DNA of 64,000 nucleotides from PCC-7336 sp039817825 (GTDB lineage: Bacteria > Cyanobacteriota > Cyanobacteriia > Thermostichales > PCC-7336). The notes under the pieces were generated by a model, which had not been told where the DNA came from, did not search any database, and worked only from the letters and a program-made list of their open reading frames with translations. This document shows positions 32,185 to 41,380 of the stretch, one piece after another. Where the stretch lies: contig JBCBVA010000003.1 of the NCBI GenBank assembly GCA_039817825.1, positions 12,396-76,395 on the forward strand, given 5' to 3'. The stretch's first letter is position 1, and each line of letters opens with the position of its first letter. Position numbers and translations under genes: made by a program.

Positions 32185-34209
32185 CTAGCTTGGCCGCTGC
32201 ACAATCTCTTCAAAGACGCGACGTTTGGCTTTAGCATCTACACCAATCAGTTTCACGTAGTCTCCCGAGTGATCCTGAAGGCATGCCGCGACGCTGGAGA
32301 GCGCTTCACCGGCCACCTGAACGGTTTGCCAGGACTTGGCACGGAAGCGACGCTTGTCGGCATATTCCAGACCGATCTTGTAGCCTTGAGACAGCAAGTC
32401 TTGGATTTGTCGCTTCACCGCCGGATCGATACTGTTGCTACGACCATTGCCATATCCGTTGCCGTTAGAACCGTTTCCGTTAGAGCCGTTGCTGCTAGAG
32501 CCGTTGCTGCTGCCACCGCTGCTCGGGATGGCGGAGCTGAAGGGCGTAGATTGCTGGCCAGGTCGCTGAATAATTTCTTCCAGAATGCGCTTCTTGGCCT
32601 TCGAATCAACAATCAGAATACGAACGTATTCGCCAGCATGCTCCACTAGGCAAGCGTTAAGGGCAGACAGAACGCCAGATTCGCTGGTGGTTTCGATCAA
32701 ACCGCAACTTTGCCAGGATTTAGTGCGAAAACGACGCTTATCGGCATGTTCGGTACCAATCCGATATCCCTTTGATAGGGCTTGGCGAACTTGCGCCACA
32801 ACATCGGATGAAAGACCAGCACTACTGCTGCTGCCAGCACCAGATGACGGGCGGTAGCTGCTGCTGGCACTTGCAGATGACACGCTAGCCACCGGAGTCG
32901 ACCCGTCCGGACGTTGAATGATTTCTTCGACAACTCGCTTTTTGGCGTTGCGATCGACACCTAACAGACGTACAAATTCACCTTGATGATCGTCCAGGCA
33001 TGCTTGGACAGAACGCATAGCGCTAGAAGCGCTTGTTGCATCCAGCAATCCAGCACTAGTCCAAGACTTCGCGCGGAAGCGGCGCTTGTCCGCCGTTTCC
33101 AACCCAATGCTTAATCCCTGAGACAGAACCTGTCTTACCATGCTTTCGACTGAGCCAGACACCTTACCGATTGAAGCAGGGGAAGCCCCGTAACTACTGC
33201 GAGAGGTGCTAGCGGAACCAGCAGACGACAGCTTGCTAACAGCTTCACCCGGGCGCTGAATCACCTGTTCCAGCACCCGTCGCTTGGCCTGAGTATCTAC
33301 CCCCAACAGGCGTACGTACATTCCTTCATGCTCCTGGCAGCATTGTTCGAGCGCTGCGAGCACGTCCCCCAACCGAGAGGATTCGATGGCAGGGCAACTG
33401 GTCCAAGATTGAGTGCGGAACCGACGCGCATCGGCGTATTCGGTACTGATGCGGCACCCTCTTGCCAGAAGCTGCCGGACTTGTTCTTGAATATCCATAG
33501 AAAGACTTGACCTCTCGCCGTTGGAAGTATTTTGAGTATTCACACCTGATTCCACAGAGGAAGATGACAACCCACCACTGGTAACAAGCTTGTCTGGCGT
33601 CGCATCGGCGCACGCTCCGTCTGCAACGCATCGGTAGCCCGAACGCAATGCATCGTTCACCCCAATCACCTCGGAGGTAAACTGCAAGTCCTCGGGCTGG
33701 ACATCGGGCAGCCTGTCTGCCTGCTGCTGACTGGTGACGATCGAGCCCGACGGAACGTACTTGCCAGCCGGTATCTCCACATCTTGAATCAGCGCGTGCA
33801 TCATGACGATGCAGCCTCGATTAATCCGAGCATTAAATACTGTGGATCGAAATCCAATAAAACAATCGTCCCCGATGTATGCGGGGCCGTGAATCAGCGC
33901 TTTGTGCGTAATGGAAGTATTGTTGCCAATCCAGATGGAAAATGATTCTCCATCATCTCCTAACACCCTCCCGTCAGCCAGACCGTGCATGACCACACCG
34001 TCTTGAACGTTCGTGTTGGCTCCGATTCGGAACGGGGAGCCCTCATCCGCTCGGATAGAAGTGCCCGGAGCGACCATTACATTCTCATGAATGCGGACGT
34101 CTCCTACGATCTTGGAGAACGCATGAATGTACGCACTTGAATGAATAGTGGGCTCCACCGGCTTGTCCGACCACGGAGTAGGAGGTGAGGCAATGGTGCG
34201 GGCAGTCAT
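32185..34209 (-). CDS. ccmM: Carboxysome assembly protein CcmM with four SSU-like modules
   Basis: CcmM gathers Rubisco into the carboxysome core. The 674-residue protein has an N-terminal gamma-carbonic-anhydrase beta-helix (about 20-200) with the three zinc histidines His75, His102 and His107 and a cysteine pair, Cys194/Cys200. These features belong to the active form of CcmM in other cyanobacteria. Four RbcS-like modules follow (about 238-320, 352-434, 467-550, 594-673), separated by Ser/Gly/Asn-rich linkers, and each has a YADKRRFR(A/T)KSW-type core. An internal ATG at codon 238 could give the short Rubisco-binding form. The count of modules is at the upper end of the usual 3-5. Confidence 0.97.
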   Translation of the reverse strand: MTARTIASPPTPWSDKPVEPTIHSSAYIHAFSKIVGDVRIHENVMVAPGTSIRADEGSPFRIGANTNVQDGVVMHGLADGRVLGDDGESFSIWIGNNTSITHKALIHGPAYIGDDCFIGFRSTVFNARINRGCIVMMHALIQDVEIPAGKYVPSGSIVTSQQQADRLPDVQPEDLQFTSEVIGVNDALRSGYRCVADGACADATPDKLVTSGGLSSSSVESGVNTQNTSNGERSSLSMDIQEQVRQLLARGCRISTEYADARRFRTQSWTSCPAIESSRLGDVLAALEQCCQEHEGMYVRLLGVDTQAKRRVLEQVIQRPGEAVSKLSSAGSASTSRSSYGASPASIGKVSGSVESMVRQVLSQGLSIGLETADKRRFRAKSWTSAGLLDATSASSAMRSVQACLDDHQGEFVRLLGVDRNAKKRVVEEIIQRPDGSTPVASVSSASASSSYRPSSGAGSSSSAGLSSDVVAQVRQALSKGYRIGTEHADKRRFRTKSWQSCGLIETTSESGVLSALNACLVEHAGEYVRILIVDSKAKKRILEEIIQRPGQQSTPFSSAIPSSGGSSNGSSSNGSNGNGSNGNGYGNGRSNSIDPAVKRQIQDLLSQGYKIGLEYADKRRFRAKSWQTVQVAGEALSSVAACLQDHSGDYVKLIGVDAKAKRRVFEEIVQRPS
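33496..33516 (-). promoter_or_regulatory. Possible internal translation start for short CcmM
   Basis: An in-frame ATG (codon 238, MDIQEQVRQLL) lies at the first residue of SSU-like module 1, preceded by GAGAGG 12 bases upstream. In S. elongatus a short form (M35) is made from an internal start at the same place. The long spacing makes the site plausible but not certain. Confidence 0.5.
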
Positions 34210-34551
34210 CGTTTATCCCTAGGCTTCAGAGTAAGGAGATGGATTTGCTAGTGATTCGGAGGGAACTGGAAACGTGGGCGATCGCCATATCACCGATCTG
34301 AAACACTGTGACGCCACTAGGCAGAAACATTGCCATGCAATCGGGAAAGACCATTTCTGAGCTGAACTACTGACTCAAACTCCAAGTCAACCCAGCCCCC
34401 AAGTTGACTCGAACTCCCAACAGAACACCTGCGCAGAGGCTGACCAGTGAGACAGGCGCTTTCGAGCGAGGCAGCCGACAATCAGAATCAGGTCGAATCG
34501 CTAAACCAGCAGGACCTCTACCTTGTCGCTGGTGATCACAACTGCGACGTA
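34210..34551. other. Gap between ccmL and ccmM
   Basis: 342 bases inside an otherwise tight operon. A 7-base inverted repeat, AGTCAAC...GTTGACT, lies at about 34383-34408. A 77-codon plus-strand frame here runs antisense into ccmL and is not a gene. A separate promoter or processing site for ccmM is possible. Confidence 0.4.
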
Positions 34552-34854
34552 CTAGCGATCGCGATGGCGCTTGCTATAAAGCAACTCTTTATCCACCGAA
34601 ACTGTATCGATGATGCCGACAACCAATGCATCAATAGGCCGCGGTCGGTCAGAGTAGATCTGCCTGGCGGCACTACCTAACGTCACTAATACCCACTCCC
34701 CTTCTCCAGCACCCACACTATCGGTCGCAACCTCATAGTCTGGTAGAGGCTCGCCATCAGCACCGATAAATTGCAGCAGCAGGAGCCTAGACCCCCCCAA
34801 CGCTGGTTCCTTCTGAGTACTGACGACAGTGCCGCAAACAACAGCAACTTTCAT
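34552..34854 (-). CDS. ccmL: Carboxysome vertex protein CcmL
   Basis: A 100-residue EutN/CcmL pentamer that closes the 12 vertices of the shell. Typical sequence: MKVAVVCGTVVSTQKEPALGG, LLLLQFIGADGEP, DSVGAGEGEWVLVTLGSAAR, and PIDALVVGIIDTV. It starts 13 bases after the stop of the second ccmK. Confidence 0.97.
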   Translation of the reverse strand: MKVAVVCGTVVSTQKEPALGGSRLLLLQFIGADGEPLPDYEVATDSVGAGEGEWVLVTLGSAARQIYSDRPRPIDALVVGIIDTVSVDKELLYSKRHRDR

Positions 34855-34867
34855 GCGCTACCTAACC

Positions 34868-35206
34868 TTACGGTTGCAAGGAGCGGATGCCGCTGACGCT
34901 CTCGCGGAACTGCTCCACCTCTTCGGTGTAGCGAATCGGCAAGACGTACTCTAAGTTCTCGTGGGGACGCGCAATGATGTGATGCGATAACACTTGGCCA
35001 CCGCTAACACGCTTGACAGACTCAATACCTGCTGCGACCGAGGCTTGCACCTCAGAAACATCGCCACGAACGATCACCGTGGTGCGTCCGCTACCAATTT
35101 TTTCGTAACCCGTCAGGGTCACACGAGCTGCCTTGACCATTGCATCGGCAGCTTCAACAACTGCTGGGAAGCCCAGCGTCTCAATCATTCCAACCGCGAT
35201 CGCCAT
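34868..35206 (-). CDS. ccmK: Carboxysome shell protein CcmK (copy 2, with C-terminal extension)
   Basis: A 112-residue single-BMC-domain hexamer forming shell facets. It shows IAVGMIETLGFPAVVEAADAMVKAARVTL, the pore-loop region KIGSGRTTVIVRG, and HIIARPHENLEYVLPIRYTEEVEQF. It is nearly identical to the 102-residue copy upstream but has 10 extra C-terminal residues (ESVSGIRSLQP), the difference usually seen between CcmK1 and CcmK2. It is 13 bases before ccmL. Confidence 0.97.
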   Translation of the reverse strand: MAIAVGMIETLGFPAVVEAADAMVKAARVTLTGYEKIGSGRTTVIVRGDVSEVQASVAAGIESVKRVSGGQVLSHHIIARPHENLEYVLPIRYTEEVEQFRESVSGIRSLQP

Positions 35207-35606
35207 TGTTACTCCTTCACAGCAGGTATGACCTGTCTGTGGTCTGACTCAGTTTTAAACACTCCACCGCAGAGGGCCACCGCAACCCACCACACTACAC
35301 ACAGTTTATGAAGGCTATCCTGCAAACTTCAACTCCAGAGCGAGCCCTGCAAATGGAGCCATAATGCAGTCAGCCGCCATCAAGTGGCAGAGGGCCGAGC
35401 AGAACCAGACACAACAAACACAGAAGTCGATCTCGCGATGGGACTTAGATCGAACATAAGAAGGCTGGGCTCGTCACGACAACCAACTTTCTGCTTATCC
35501 CGTGCAACTGACACAGGCACGATGGTGGAACAACTCGGCCACAGGGACGTAGATAACCAGCAAGTGAGTACACGCTATCGGACGGTACCCACTATTAACT
35601 GATGGC
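35207..35606. other. Gap between the two ccmK genes
   Basis: 400 bases without a supported gene; longer than needed for a simple operon spacer. It may hold a processing site or a second promoter for the ccmK-L part. Confidence 0.35.
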
Positions 35607-35915
35607 TTAGTAGGAGAACTGGCGTACTTCTTCGGTGTAACGGATGGGAAGTACGTATTCGAGGTTCTCGTGGGGACGGGCAATGATGTGATGGGACAGC
35701 AGTTCTCCACCGCTGACTCGGCGAACGGACTCGATGCCAGCAGAAACAGATGCCTGTACTTCAGACACGTCGCCACGGACGATCACGGTGGTGCGACCGC
35801 TACCGATCTTCTCGTAACCAACGAGGGTCACGCGAGCAGCCTTAACCATGGCGTCAGCCGCCTCAACAACCGCGGGGAAGCCCTTGGTCTCAATCATTCC
35901 TACAGCAATCGGCAT
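35607..35915 (-). CDS. ccmK: Carboxysome shell protein CcmK (copy 1, CcmK2-type)
   Basis: A 102-residue BMC protein with the same core as its neighbour (IAVGMIETKGFPAVVEAADAMVKAARVTL, KIGSGRTTVIVRG, HIIARPHENLEYVLPIRYTEEVRQF). The length and short C-terminus fit CcmK2, the main facet hexamer. It is the first gene of the operon, with AGGAG 8-9 bases before its ATG. Confidence 0.97.
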   Translation of the reverse strand: MPIAVGMIETKGFPAVVEAADAMVKAARVTLVGYEKIGSGRTTVIVRGDVSEVQASVSAGIESVRRVSGGELLSHHIIARPHENLEYVLPIRYTEEVRQFSY

Positions 35916-36721
35916 GGGTTCCTCTCCTGATCAATCCTGCATAGCTCGAATCACCCTTCAAAAGTCATGCTGACTTTGGAAAAACTGCAGAGCTAGGGTT
36001 CACCTAGGCAGGATTTAGTACTTTCTGAAAACAACATAAAGCATAGGACTGAATGACTAGCCCTGACAACATAAGCCGTAATTATTATTCTAAATTCAAT
36101 CCATTGCATAAACTAATGATAGAGAGCTTGTCGTTGTATGTGCACAGGTGAAGAAGCGTTGCAAGTCTTGCTCTATCAGGATTTAACCGTTCTGGGAGAC
36201 TGCAGCTCAGTTATCCTTCGACGTCTCCTATCCTTAAAAAAACAGCGGCTACAGGAGAAAAAATCCCGAAAAGATTACAGGGCGTCTAATACGTTTAAGA
36301 CGTGAAATATAGCTATATAAGTGTGTCTTATCGTTGATGTATAACCCTCCTTAATCTGTGTAATTAAGAAAATTCTACACACCAGTGATGGAAAACATAT
36401 CGACAGCAGATTTGTCAATAGACTTGTCCATGGCTGTGTCAGCCGCTATGCCCTCGCACAACTTAGAGACTGGATGGAGTGTTCAAGGGCGGCGAAGTGG
36501 GTCAGGCTGTTGCCAGTAGACAGGTTGCGACGTGCGCCTGTTCGGGTGCGGTCAAAGGGGAGACAGATGGTTTTTTGAGAAGCGCAAGCCAAGTTAAGGC
36601 ATACTGCTATAAACCCACTCGCCCGTAAATTGGCGAGAACGACATGTTGTCGGTTGTTAGAAAAGCACTTTATAACTCTTGTCTGATTTGAATGAAGGAA
36701 TAGTTAGCCAGGTTTGCGTAA
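35916..36721. promoter_or_regulatory. Divergent control region between the ccm operon and ndhF3
   Basis: About 800 bases that must carry promoters for both operons. Seen in it: an AT-rich block (36075-36120) on the ccmK side; a dyad CGTCT-N10-AGACG at 36283-36302 containing CTAATACGTTTAAG; a TATAGCTATATAAG box just after it; and a hairpin at 36618-36637 near ndhF3. CcmR/NdhR and CmpR (LysR type) control such operons elsewhere; binding here is inference. Confidence 0.5.
36618..36637 (+). promoter_or_regulatory. Leader hairpin before ndhF3
   Basis: CTCGCC and GGCGAG form an exact stem with an 8-base loop, 84 bases before the ndhF3 ATG. It has no T-run, so it is more likely a leader structure or operator than a terminator. 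Confidence 0.4.
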
Positions 36722-38569
36722 ATGGAGCATTTGTGGGTTCAAACGAGTTGGCTGTTGCCCCTGTACGGCCTTTTGGGGGCGATCGCGACCATTCCTTGGG
36801 CGGCAGGTATGGTTCGCAGCAGCGGGCCACGGACGGGAGCCTACATCAATTTAGTGCTGAGTGTGCTGGCCTGTATCCACGGTGCAGCTGTGCTCAGGTC
36901 TGTTTGGGGAACGGATGGATTCGAAATTATTGTTCCCTGGCTGCAGGTTGTCAATCTTGACCTGTCGTTCAGCCTTCGCATCTCGCCCATTTCTGTTGCT
37001 GCCGCTGAACTAGCCACATGGCTGAGTTTAATGGCCCAGCTCTACGCCTTGGGCTACATGGAGAAAGATTGGGGGATGGCCCGGTTTTTCTCCATTCTGG
37101 GATTTTTCGAGGCCGCAATGGTTGGTATGGCCTTGAGTAACTCTATGCTGCTGAGTTACTGCTTGCTCGAGCTGCTAACCCTGTCTACCTATATGTTAGT
37201 GGGGTTTTGGTACGCTCAGCCCTTGGCGAGAACAGCAGCCCGCGATGCCTTCTGGACCAAACGAGTCGGTGACTTGTTGCTGCTCATGGGGGTGGTGACC
37301 CTCTCATCGTTTACGGGCAGTTTAAATTTTTCCGACCTGACAATCTGGGTGCAAACGGTTCAGTTATCGCCCACGGTCAGCACGCTGTTGGGCCTAGTAC
37401 TGATTGCAGGGCCGATTGGAACCTGTGCCCAATTCCCCCTCAACCTGTGGCTGGATGAAGCGATGGAGGGACCGAATCCCGCCTCTATCATGCGTAACTC
37501 GATTGTGGTGACAACGGGCGCCTATATTTTGATTCAACTGCAACCGGTACTGACGATCGCACCCATTGCGGCCAATGTGCTGGTTGCGATTGGCGCCGCT
37601 ACAGCAATTGGTGCGTCCTTGGTGTCCATTGCCCAGGTGGACTTCAAGCGTGTGCTCTCTCATTCCACCAGTGCTTACCTGGGCTTGGTCTTCATTGCTG
37701 TCGGCTTAAACAGTACCGACGCCGCCTTGATGCTGTTGTTCACTCATGCTGTAGCGAAAGCGCTGCTGTTTATGAGCTGTGGCTCGGTGATTTTCACGAC
37801 CCACACTCAAGATCTGCGGGAATTGGGTGGTCTTGGCGGGCGCATGCCATCCACATCGACGGCATTTCTGCTGGGGACGGCTGCGATTGTGGGTCTGTTC
37901 CCATTGGGGTGTTTCTGGGGAATGGTGCACTGGATTGAGGTGATCGGTCTGCTGCACCCGGCGATGCCGGCCATTGTGGTTGCGGTGAATGGGCTCACGG
38001 CGTTCAGTTTGATGCGTGCTTATTCACTGGTGTTCAAGGGCGATGCAAAACCCAAGACCCGTCGCTCTCCTGAGGTGATTTGGCCGATGGGCTTGGCTCA
38101 GGTAACCGTCAGTATTGTTGTGCTGGCCGCACCGTTCATGTTGCTGAAGGTGATTATTTTCTCGGATTTAGAGTTGTTGCCTTGGCCTTGGGTTGCGGCC
38201 ATGATGGCTGCCAGTGCGGCAGGGGCAATCGCGGCATTAGGGATTTACTCCGGTGGATGGATATCAACACCCGTTGTGCTCCCGACGCCGGCACTTCAAA
38301 ATTTATTGTCTTTCGATTTCTACATCGATCGCCTCTACCGCATCACGATCGTGCCACTAGTGAGGGGATTGTCTGAAGTGGGCATCTGGATCGATCGCTA
38401 CATCATTGATGGAGTGGTGAACTTGGTTGGCTTTGCCACCCTGTTTGGAGGGGAGAGCTTGAAGTACAGCAACTCCGGTCGCTCTCAGTTCTACATCCTC
38501 ACTATTTTGCTGACATTGGGGATCTTGGGCTTAATGATGAGCCTGTCATTGGCCACTAGCAACTTTTGA
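36722..38569 (+). CDS. ndhF3: NDH-1MS subunit NdhF3
   Basis: A 615-residue proton-pumping subunit of the inducible, high-affinity CO2-hydrating NDH-1 complex in the thylakoid membrane. It has the NuoL/NdhF core with about 15 helices. Conserved segments: LELLTLSTYMLVGFWYAQP, GPIGTCAQFPLNLWLDEAMEGPNPASIMRNS, and DFKRVLSHSTSAYLGLVFIAVG. The segment GPIGTCAQFPLNLWL, with MEGP in place of MEGPTPVSA, marks the CO2-uptake NdhF3/F4 types. The order ndhF3-ndhD3-cupA identifies it as F3. The ATG overlaps no other gene. Confidence 0.96.
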   Translation: MEHLWVQTSWLLPLYGLLGAIATIPWAAGMVRSSGPRTGAYINLVLSVLACIHGAAVLRSVWGTDGFEIIVPWLQVVNLDLSFSLRISPISVAAAELATWLSLMAQLYALGYMEKDWGMARFFSILGFFEAAMVGMALSNSMLLSYCLLELLTLSTYMLVGFWYAQPLARTAARDAFWTKRVGDLLLLMGVVTLSSFTGSLNFSDLTIWVQTVQLSPTVSTLLGLVLIAGPIGTCAQFPLNLWLDEAMEGPNPASIMRNSIVVTTGAYILIQLQPVLTIAPIAANVLVAIGAATAIGASLVSIAQVDFKRVLSHSTSAYLGLVFIAVGLNSTDAALMLLFTHAVAKALLFMSCGSVIFTTHTQDLRELGGLGGRMPSTSTAFLLGTAAIVGLFPLGCFWGMVHWIEVIGLLHPAMPAIVVAVNGLTAFSLMRAYSLVFKGDAKPKTRRSPEVIWPMGLAQVTVSIVVLAAPFMLLKVIIFSDLELLPWPWVAAMMAASAAGAIAALGIYSGGWISTPVVLPTPALQNLLSFDFYIDRLYRITIVPLVRGLSEVGIWIDRYIIDGVVNLVGFATLFGGESLKYSNSGRSQFYILTILLTLGILGLMMSLSLATSNF

Positions 38570-38590
38570 TTCTGGATGTGAAGGGACCGT

Positions 38591-40108
38591 ATGCTCAGTA
38601 GCTTGATTTGGATACCTGCTTTGGGGGCAGCTGTTATCGGCTTGTGGCCGGACACGCTATCTGCGAAAACTGCCCGCCAGCTTGCCCTTGGATTTGCTGC
38701 TGCGCTGTTTGCAATAACGGTGGCGATTGCCACCCAGTTTGATGTATCTACGTCTGCCATGCAGTTTGAAGAGAGCTTAGACTGGTTGCCTCAACTCGGG
38801 TTGCACTATCGCCTGGGTCTAGATGGCTTGTCGCTGCCATTGCTGATCCTGAATAGCTTTCTGGTGGGTATTGCCATTTACAGCACCAAAGAGGCGATCG
38901 CCCGCCACCGCTTGTACTACTCTCTAGTTTTGCTCCTCACTGCAGGCGTTGCCGGCGCCTTCATGGCCCAAAACTTGCTGCTCTTTTTCCTGTTTTACGA
39001 AGTCGAGCTGCTGCCCCTGTATCTGCTCATTGCCATCTGGGGAGGTAAGCGCAGAGCATATGCCGCGACAAAATTCTTGATTTACACAGCAGTATCCGGA
39101 ATTCTGCTGCTGGCTGGTTTCCTGGGCATTGTGTGGCTGGGCCACGCCCCTAGCTTTGACTTCAGCGATGCTCAAACGGCGATGTTGCCGACAGCCACTC
39201 AACTCCCCCTCCTAATCGTCATTCTGGTGGGATTGGGAATCAAAACCCCGATTGTTCCCCTGCACACCTGGCTACCGGATGCCCACGTCGAAGCATCAAC
39301 TCCTGTATCCGTTTTACTGGCAGGTGTCCTCTTGAAGTTAGGCACCTACGGAATTTTGAGATTTGGCGTTCAGTTGTTCCCTGAAACGTGGAGATTGGTA
39401 GCGCCATGGCTGGCTTGGATCGCAGTCGTGAGCGTGTTGTACGGTGCCGTGATCGCCATCACTCAAACCGACATGAAGAAAATGGTGGCCTATAGCTCTG
39501 TGGCTCATATGGGATTTATCACCCTCGCTGCTGCTGCCGCTAACCCACTCAGTCTGTTTGGGGCCACATTTCAGATGGTCAGCCACGGCCTTATCTCTGC
39601 GTTACTCTTCCTACTTGTGGGTGTGGTTTACAGTAAAACCGGTACCCGTAGTCTGCAAGTGTTGGAAGGATTACTCAACCGCGAGCGCGGCTTGCCTGTG
39701 ATCGGCAGCTTAACGATTGTGGCAGCTATGGCTAGCTGCGGTATTCCCGGCATGTCTGGGTTTATTGCAGAGTTTGTCGTCTTTCGCGGCAGCTTACCAG
39801 CGTTTCCCGTCCAGACACTCTTGTCGATGTTAGGCACGGGGCTGACGTCGGTCTACTTCCTGATCCTGCTGAATCAAGCCTTCTTTGGCCGCTTGTCGTC
39901 AGATGCGATGCGCATTCCCCGTGTCTTGTGGAGCGATCGCATTCCGGCCTTGGTTTTAGCCATGCTGATTGTGGTACTGGGATTGCAGCCTTCTTGGGTG
40001 GCTCGCTGTATTGAAGCCACCACAACCGCAATGACTCCCCCTCATGCTGTGGCGATCGCTCCTCCCGCTCCGAACGACTCTTTCCGTCTGAATTCGACCA
40101 CTAGCTAA
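38591..40108 (+). CDS. ndhD3: NDH-1MS subunit NdhD3
   Basis: A 505-residue antiporter-like subunit paired with NdhF3. NuoM-type features: FFLFYEVELLPLYLLIAIWGGKRRAYAATKFLIYT, IKTPIVPLHTWLPDAHVEASTPVSVLLAGVLLKLGTYG, and DMKKMVAYSSVAHMGF. About 14 membrane helices. It follows ndhF3 by 21 bases and ends 3 bases before cupA, so the three are one operon. Confidence 0.96.
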   Translation: MLSSLIWIPALGAAVIGLWPDTLSAKTARQLALGFAAALFAITVAIATQFDVSTSAMQFEESLDWLPQLGLHYRLGLDGLSLPLLILNSFLVGIAIYSTKEAIARHRLYYSLVLLLTAGVAGAFMAQNLLLFFLFYEVELLPLYLLIAIWGGKRRAYAATKFLIYTAVSGILLLAGFLGIVWLGHAPSFDFSDAQTAMLPTATQLPLLIVILVGLGIKTPIVPLHTWLPDAHVEASTPVSVLLAGVLLKLGTYGILRFGVQLFPETWRLVAPWLAWIAVVSVLYGAVIAITQTDMKKMVAYSSVAHMGFITLAAAAANPLSLFGATFQMVSHGLISALLFLLVGVVYSKTGTRSLQVLEGLLNRERGLPVIGSLTIVAAMASCGIPGMSGFIAEFVVFRGSLPAFPVQTLLSMLGTGLTSVYFLILLNQAFFGRLSSDAMRIPRVLWSDRIPALVLAMLIVVLGLQPSWVARCIEATTTAMTPPHAVAIAPPAPNDSFRLNSTTS

Positions 40109-40111
40109 GCT

Positions 40112-41296
40112 ATGACTGTGACTGCCACAACTTCTACAGCCTCTAACAACGAGCCTCTGTCCGAATACATCGACCGGATTATGTCGGGTGGAGTCTTGTT
40201 GCCAGAATCCCCCACAAATGTCATGGAAGTTGTTGGGATCCTGCATAGCTACGGAATTGTGCTGGATGCCTACTCAATCAATCTCATTTACGGTGCCGAC
40301 CACCAATTCCTAAGGCTGTTTCCCTTCTTCAAATACTTCAATGGGGATGTCACCGCTGAGAAGTTGATGCAGCATTGGGCTCACGATCGCATCAATTACG
40401 AATATGCGGAATATTGCGGTCGCACCATGATGTGGCACGGTGGCGGCGGGCTGGATGAGTATTTAGATTCGGATGAGTTCGAACAACTGGCCAAAACAGC
40501 GATCGCAGCCAAAGCTGCTACTCATCCCGTGCTGTGGGTGATGAACCGTCTGTTCCCTAAATACCTGATCGAACAGGTACGCCTGCACTGCTACTACAGT
40601 GGATTAGGTCAGTTTTGGCGGGTGATGAGCGACATTTTTGTCGATCTCTCAAAGCTATACGACCAAGGCAAGATAACGACCATTGCCGAGGTGACTGACC
40701 ACATTCAAGCTGGCATTGTTGCTGCAGCCGGAACTCCGATTGCCTATTCGGTCGAGATCGGGGGACAAACCTACGATATCTTGCCAGCTGAGGCGGAATT
40801 AGCGTTCCTATTCGATACTGCAGTTCCCTATGTGGAAAGCATTTTCTTCCGTGGAACGCCATTTTTTGGCACTGTCTCCTACAACGCTCAGGCCGAACAA
40901 ATTTCCGATGTTCAAGCAGATTTTGCTTATGGTGCGTTATACGCCGATCCATTACCCATTGGTGGCGCTGGCATTCCTCCCACATTGTTGATGGAGGATA
41001 TGGATCGGTACTTGCCCGAATACCTACATAAGTTCTATCGCCGTAGTTGTCGGGGGGAAGATGACTTGCACATTCAGGTATGTCAAACCTTCCAAAAGTC
41101 CATGTTTTGCGTCACTACCGCAGCTATTCGTGGACTATCTCCCCACCCAGTACAGACCACCGATCCTGTCGAGCAAATTGCCGTACGAGAGTACCTTGCC
41201 GGATGGATGGAACGATTGCAAATCTCTCGATTGGCGATGGTCAACCAACCCATTACTCTGGCAAGCTGCACGCTTTATCCTCCAGAGGCTGGATAG
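40112..41296 (+). CDS. cupA: CO2 hydration protein CupA (ChpY)
   Basis: A 394-residue soluble protein that binds NdhF3/NdhD3 and converts CO2 to bicarbonate, driven by the NDH-1 complex. It matches the Chp family: LSEYIDRIMSGGVLLPESPTNVMEVVGILHSYGIVLDAYS, HDRINYEYAEYCGRTMMWHGGGGLDEYL, and ADPLPIGGAGIPPTLLMEDMDRYLPEYLHKFYRR. Conserved His and acidic residues in the middle are likely zinc/active-site residues (inference from the family). The usual fourth gene, cupS, does not follow; a minus-strand gene is there instead. Confidence 0.96.
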   Translation: MTVTATTSTASNNEPLSEYIDRIMSGGVLLPESPTNVMEVVGILHSYGIVLDAYSINLIYGADHQFLRLFPFFKYFNGDVTAEKLMQHWAHDRINYEYAEYCGRTMMWHGGGGLDEYLDSDEFEQLAKTAIAAKAATHPVLWVMNRLFPKYLIEQVRLHCYYSGLGQFWRVMSDIFVDLSKLYDQGKITTIAEVTDHIQAGIVAAAGTPIAYSVEIGGQTYDILPAEAELAFLFDTAVPYVESIFFRGTPFFGTVSYNAQAEQISDVQADFAYGALYADPLPIGGAGIPPTLLMEDMDRYLPEYLHKFYRRSCRGEDDLHIQVCQTFQKSMFCVTTAAIRGLSPHPVQTTDPVEQIAVREYLAGWMERLQISRLAMVNQPITLASCTLYPPEAG

Positions 41297-41380
41297 TCCA
41301 ATAGTTGTTTGGTCGCTATTCCATGTGAATACGGTTACCCGGGCTGAGATCCCTACGGCTGCTGGTTCAACTGTGTTGGG

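Noticed and set aside
34447..34680. 77-codon plus-strand frame
   Set aside because: Antisense to the ccmL C-terminus and the spacer; shadow frame.
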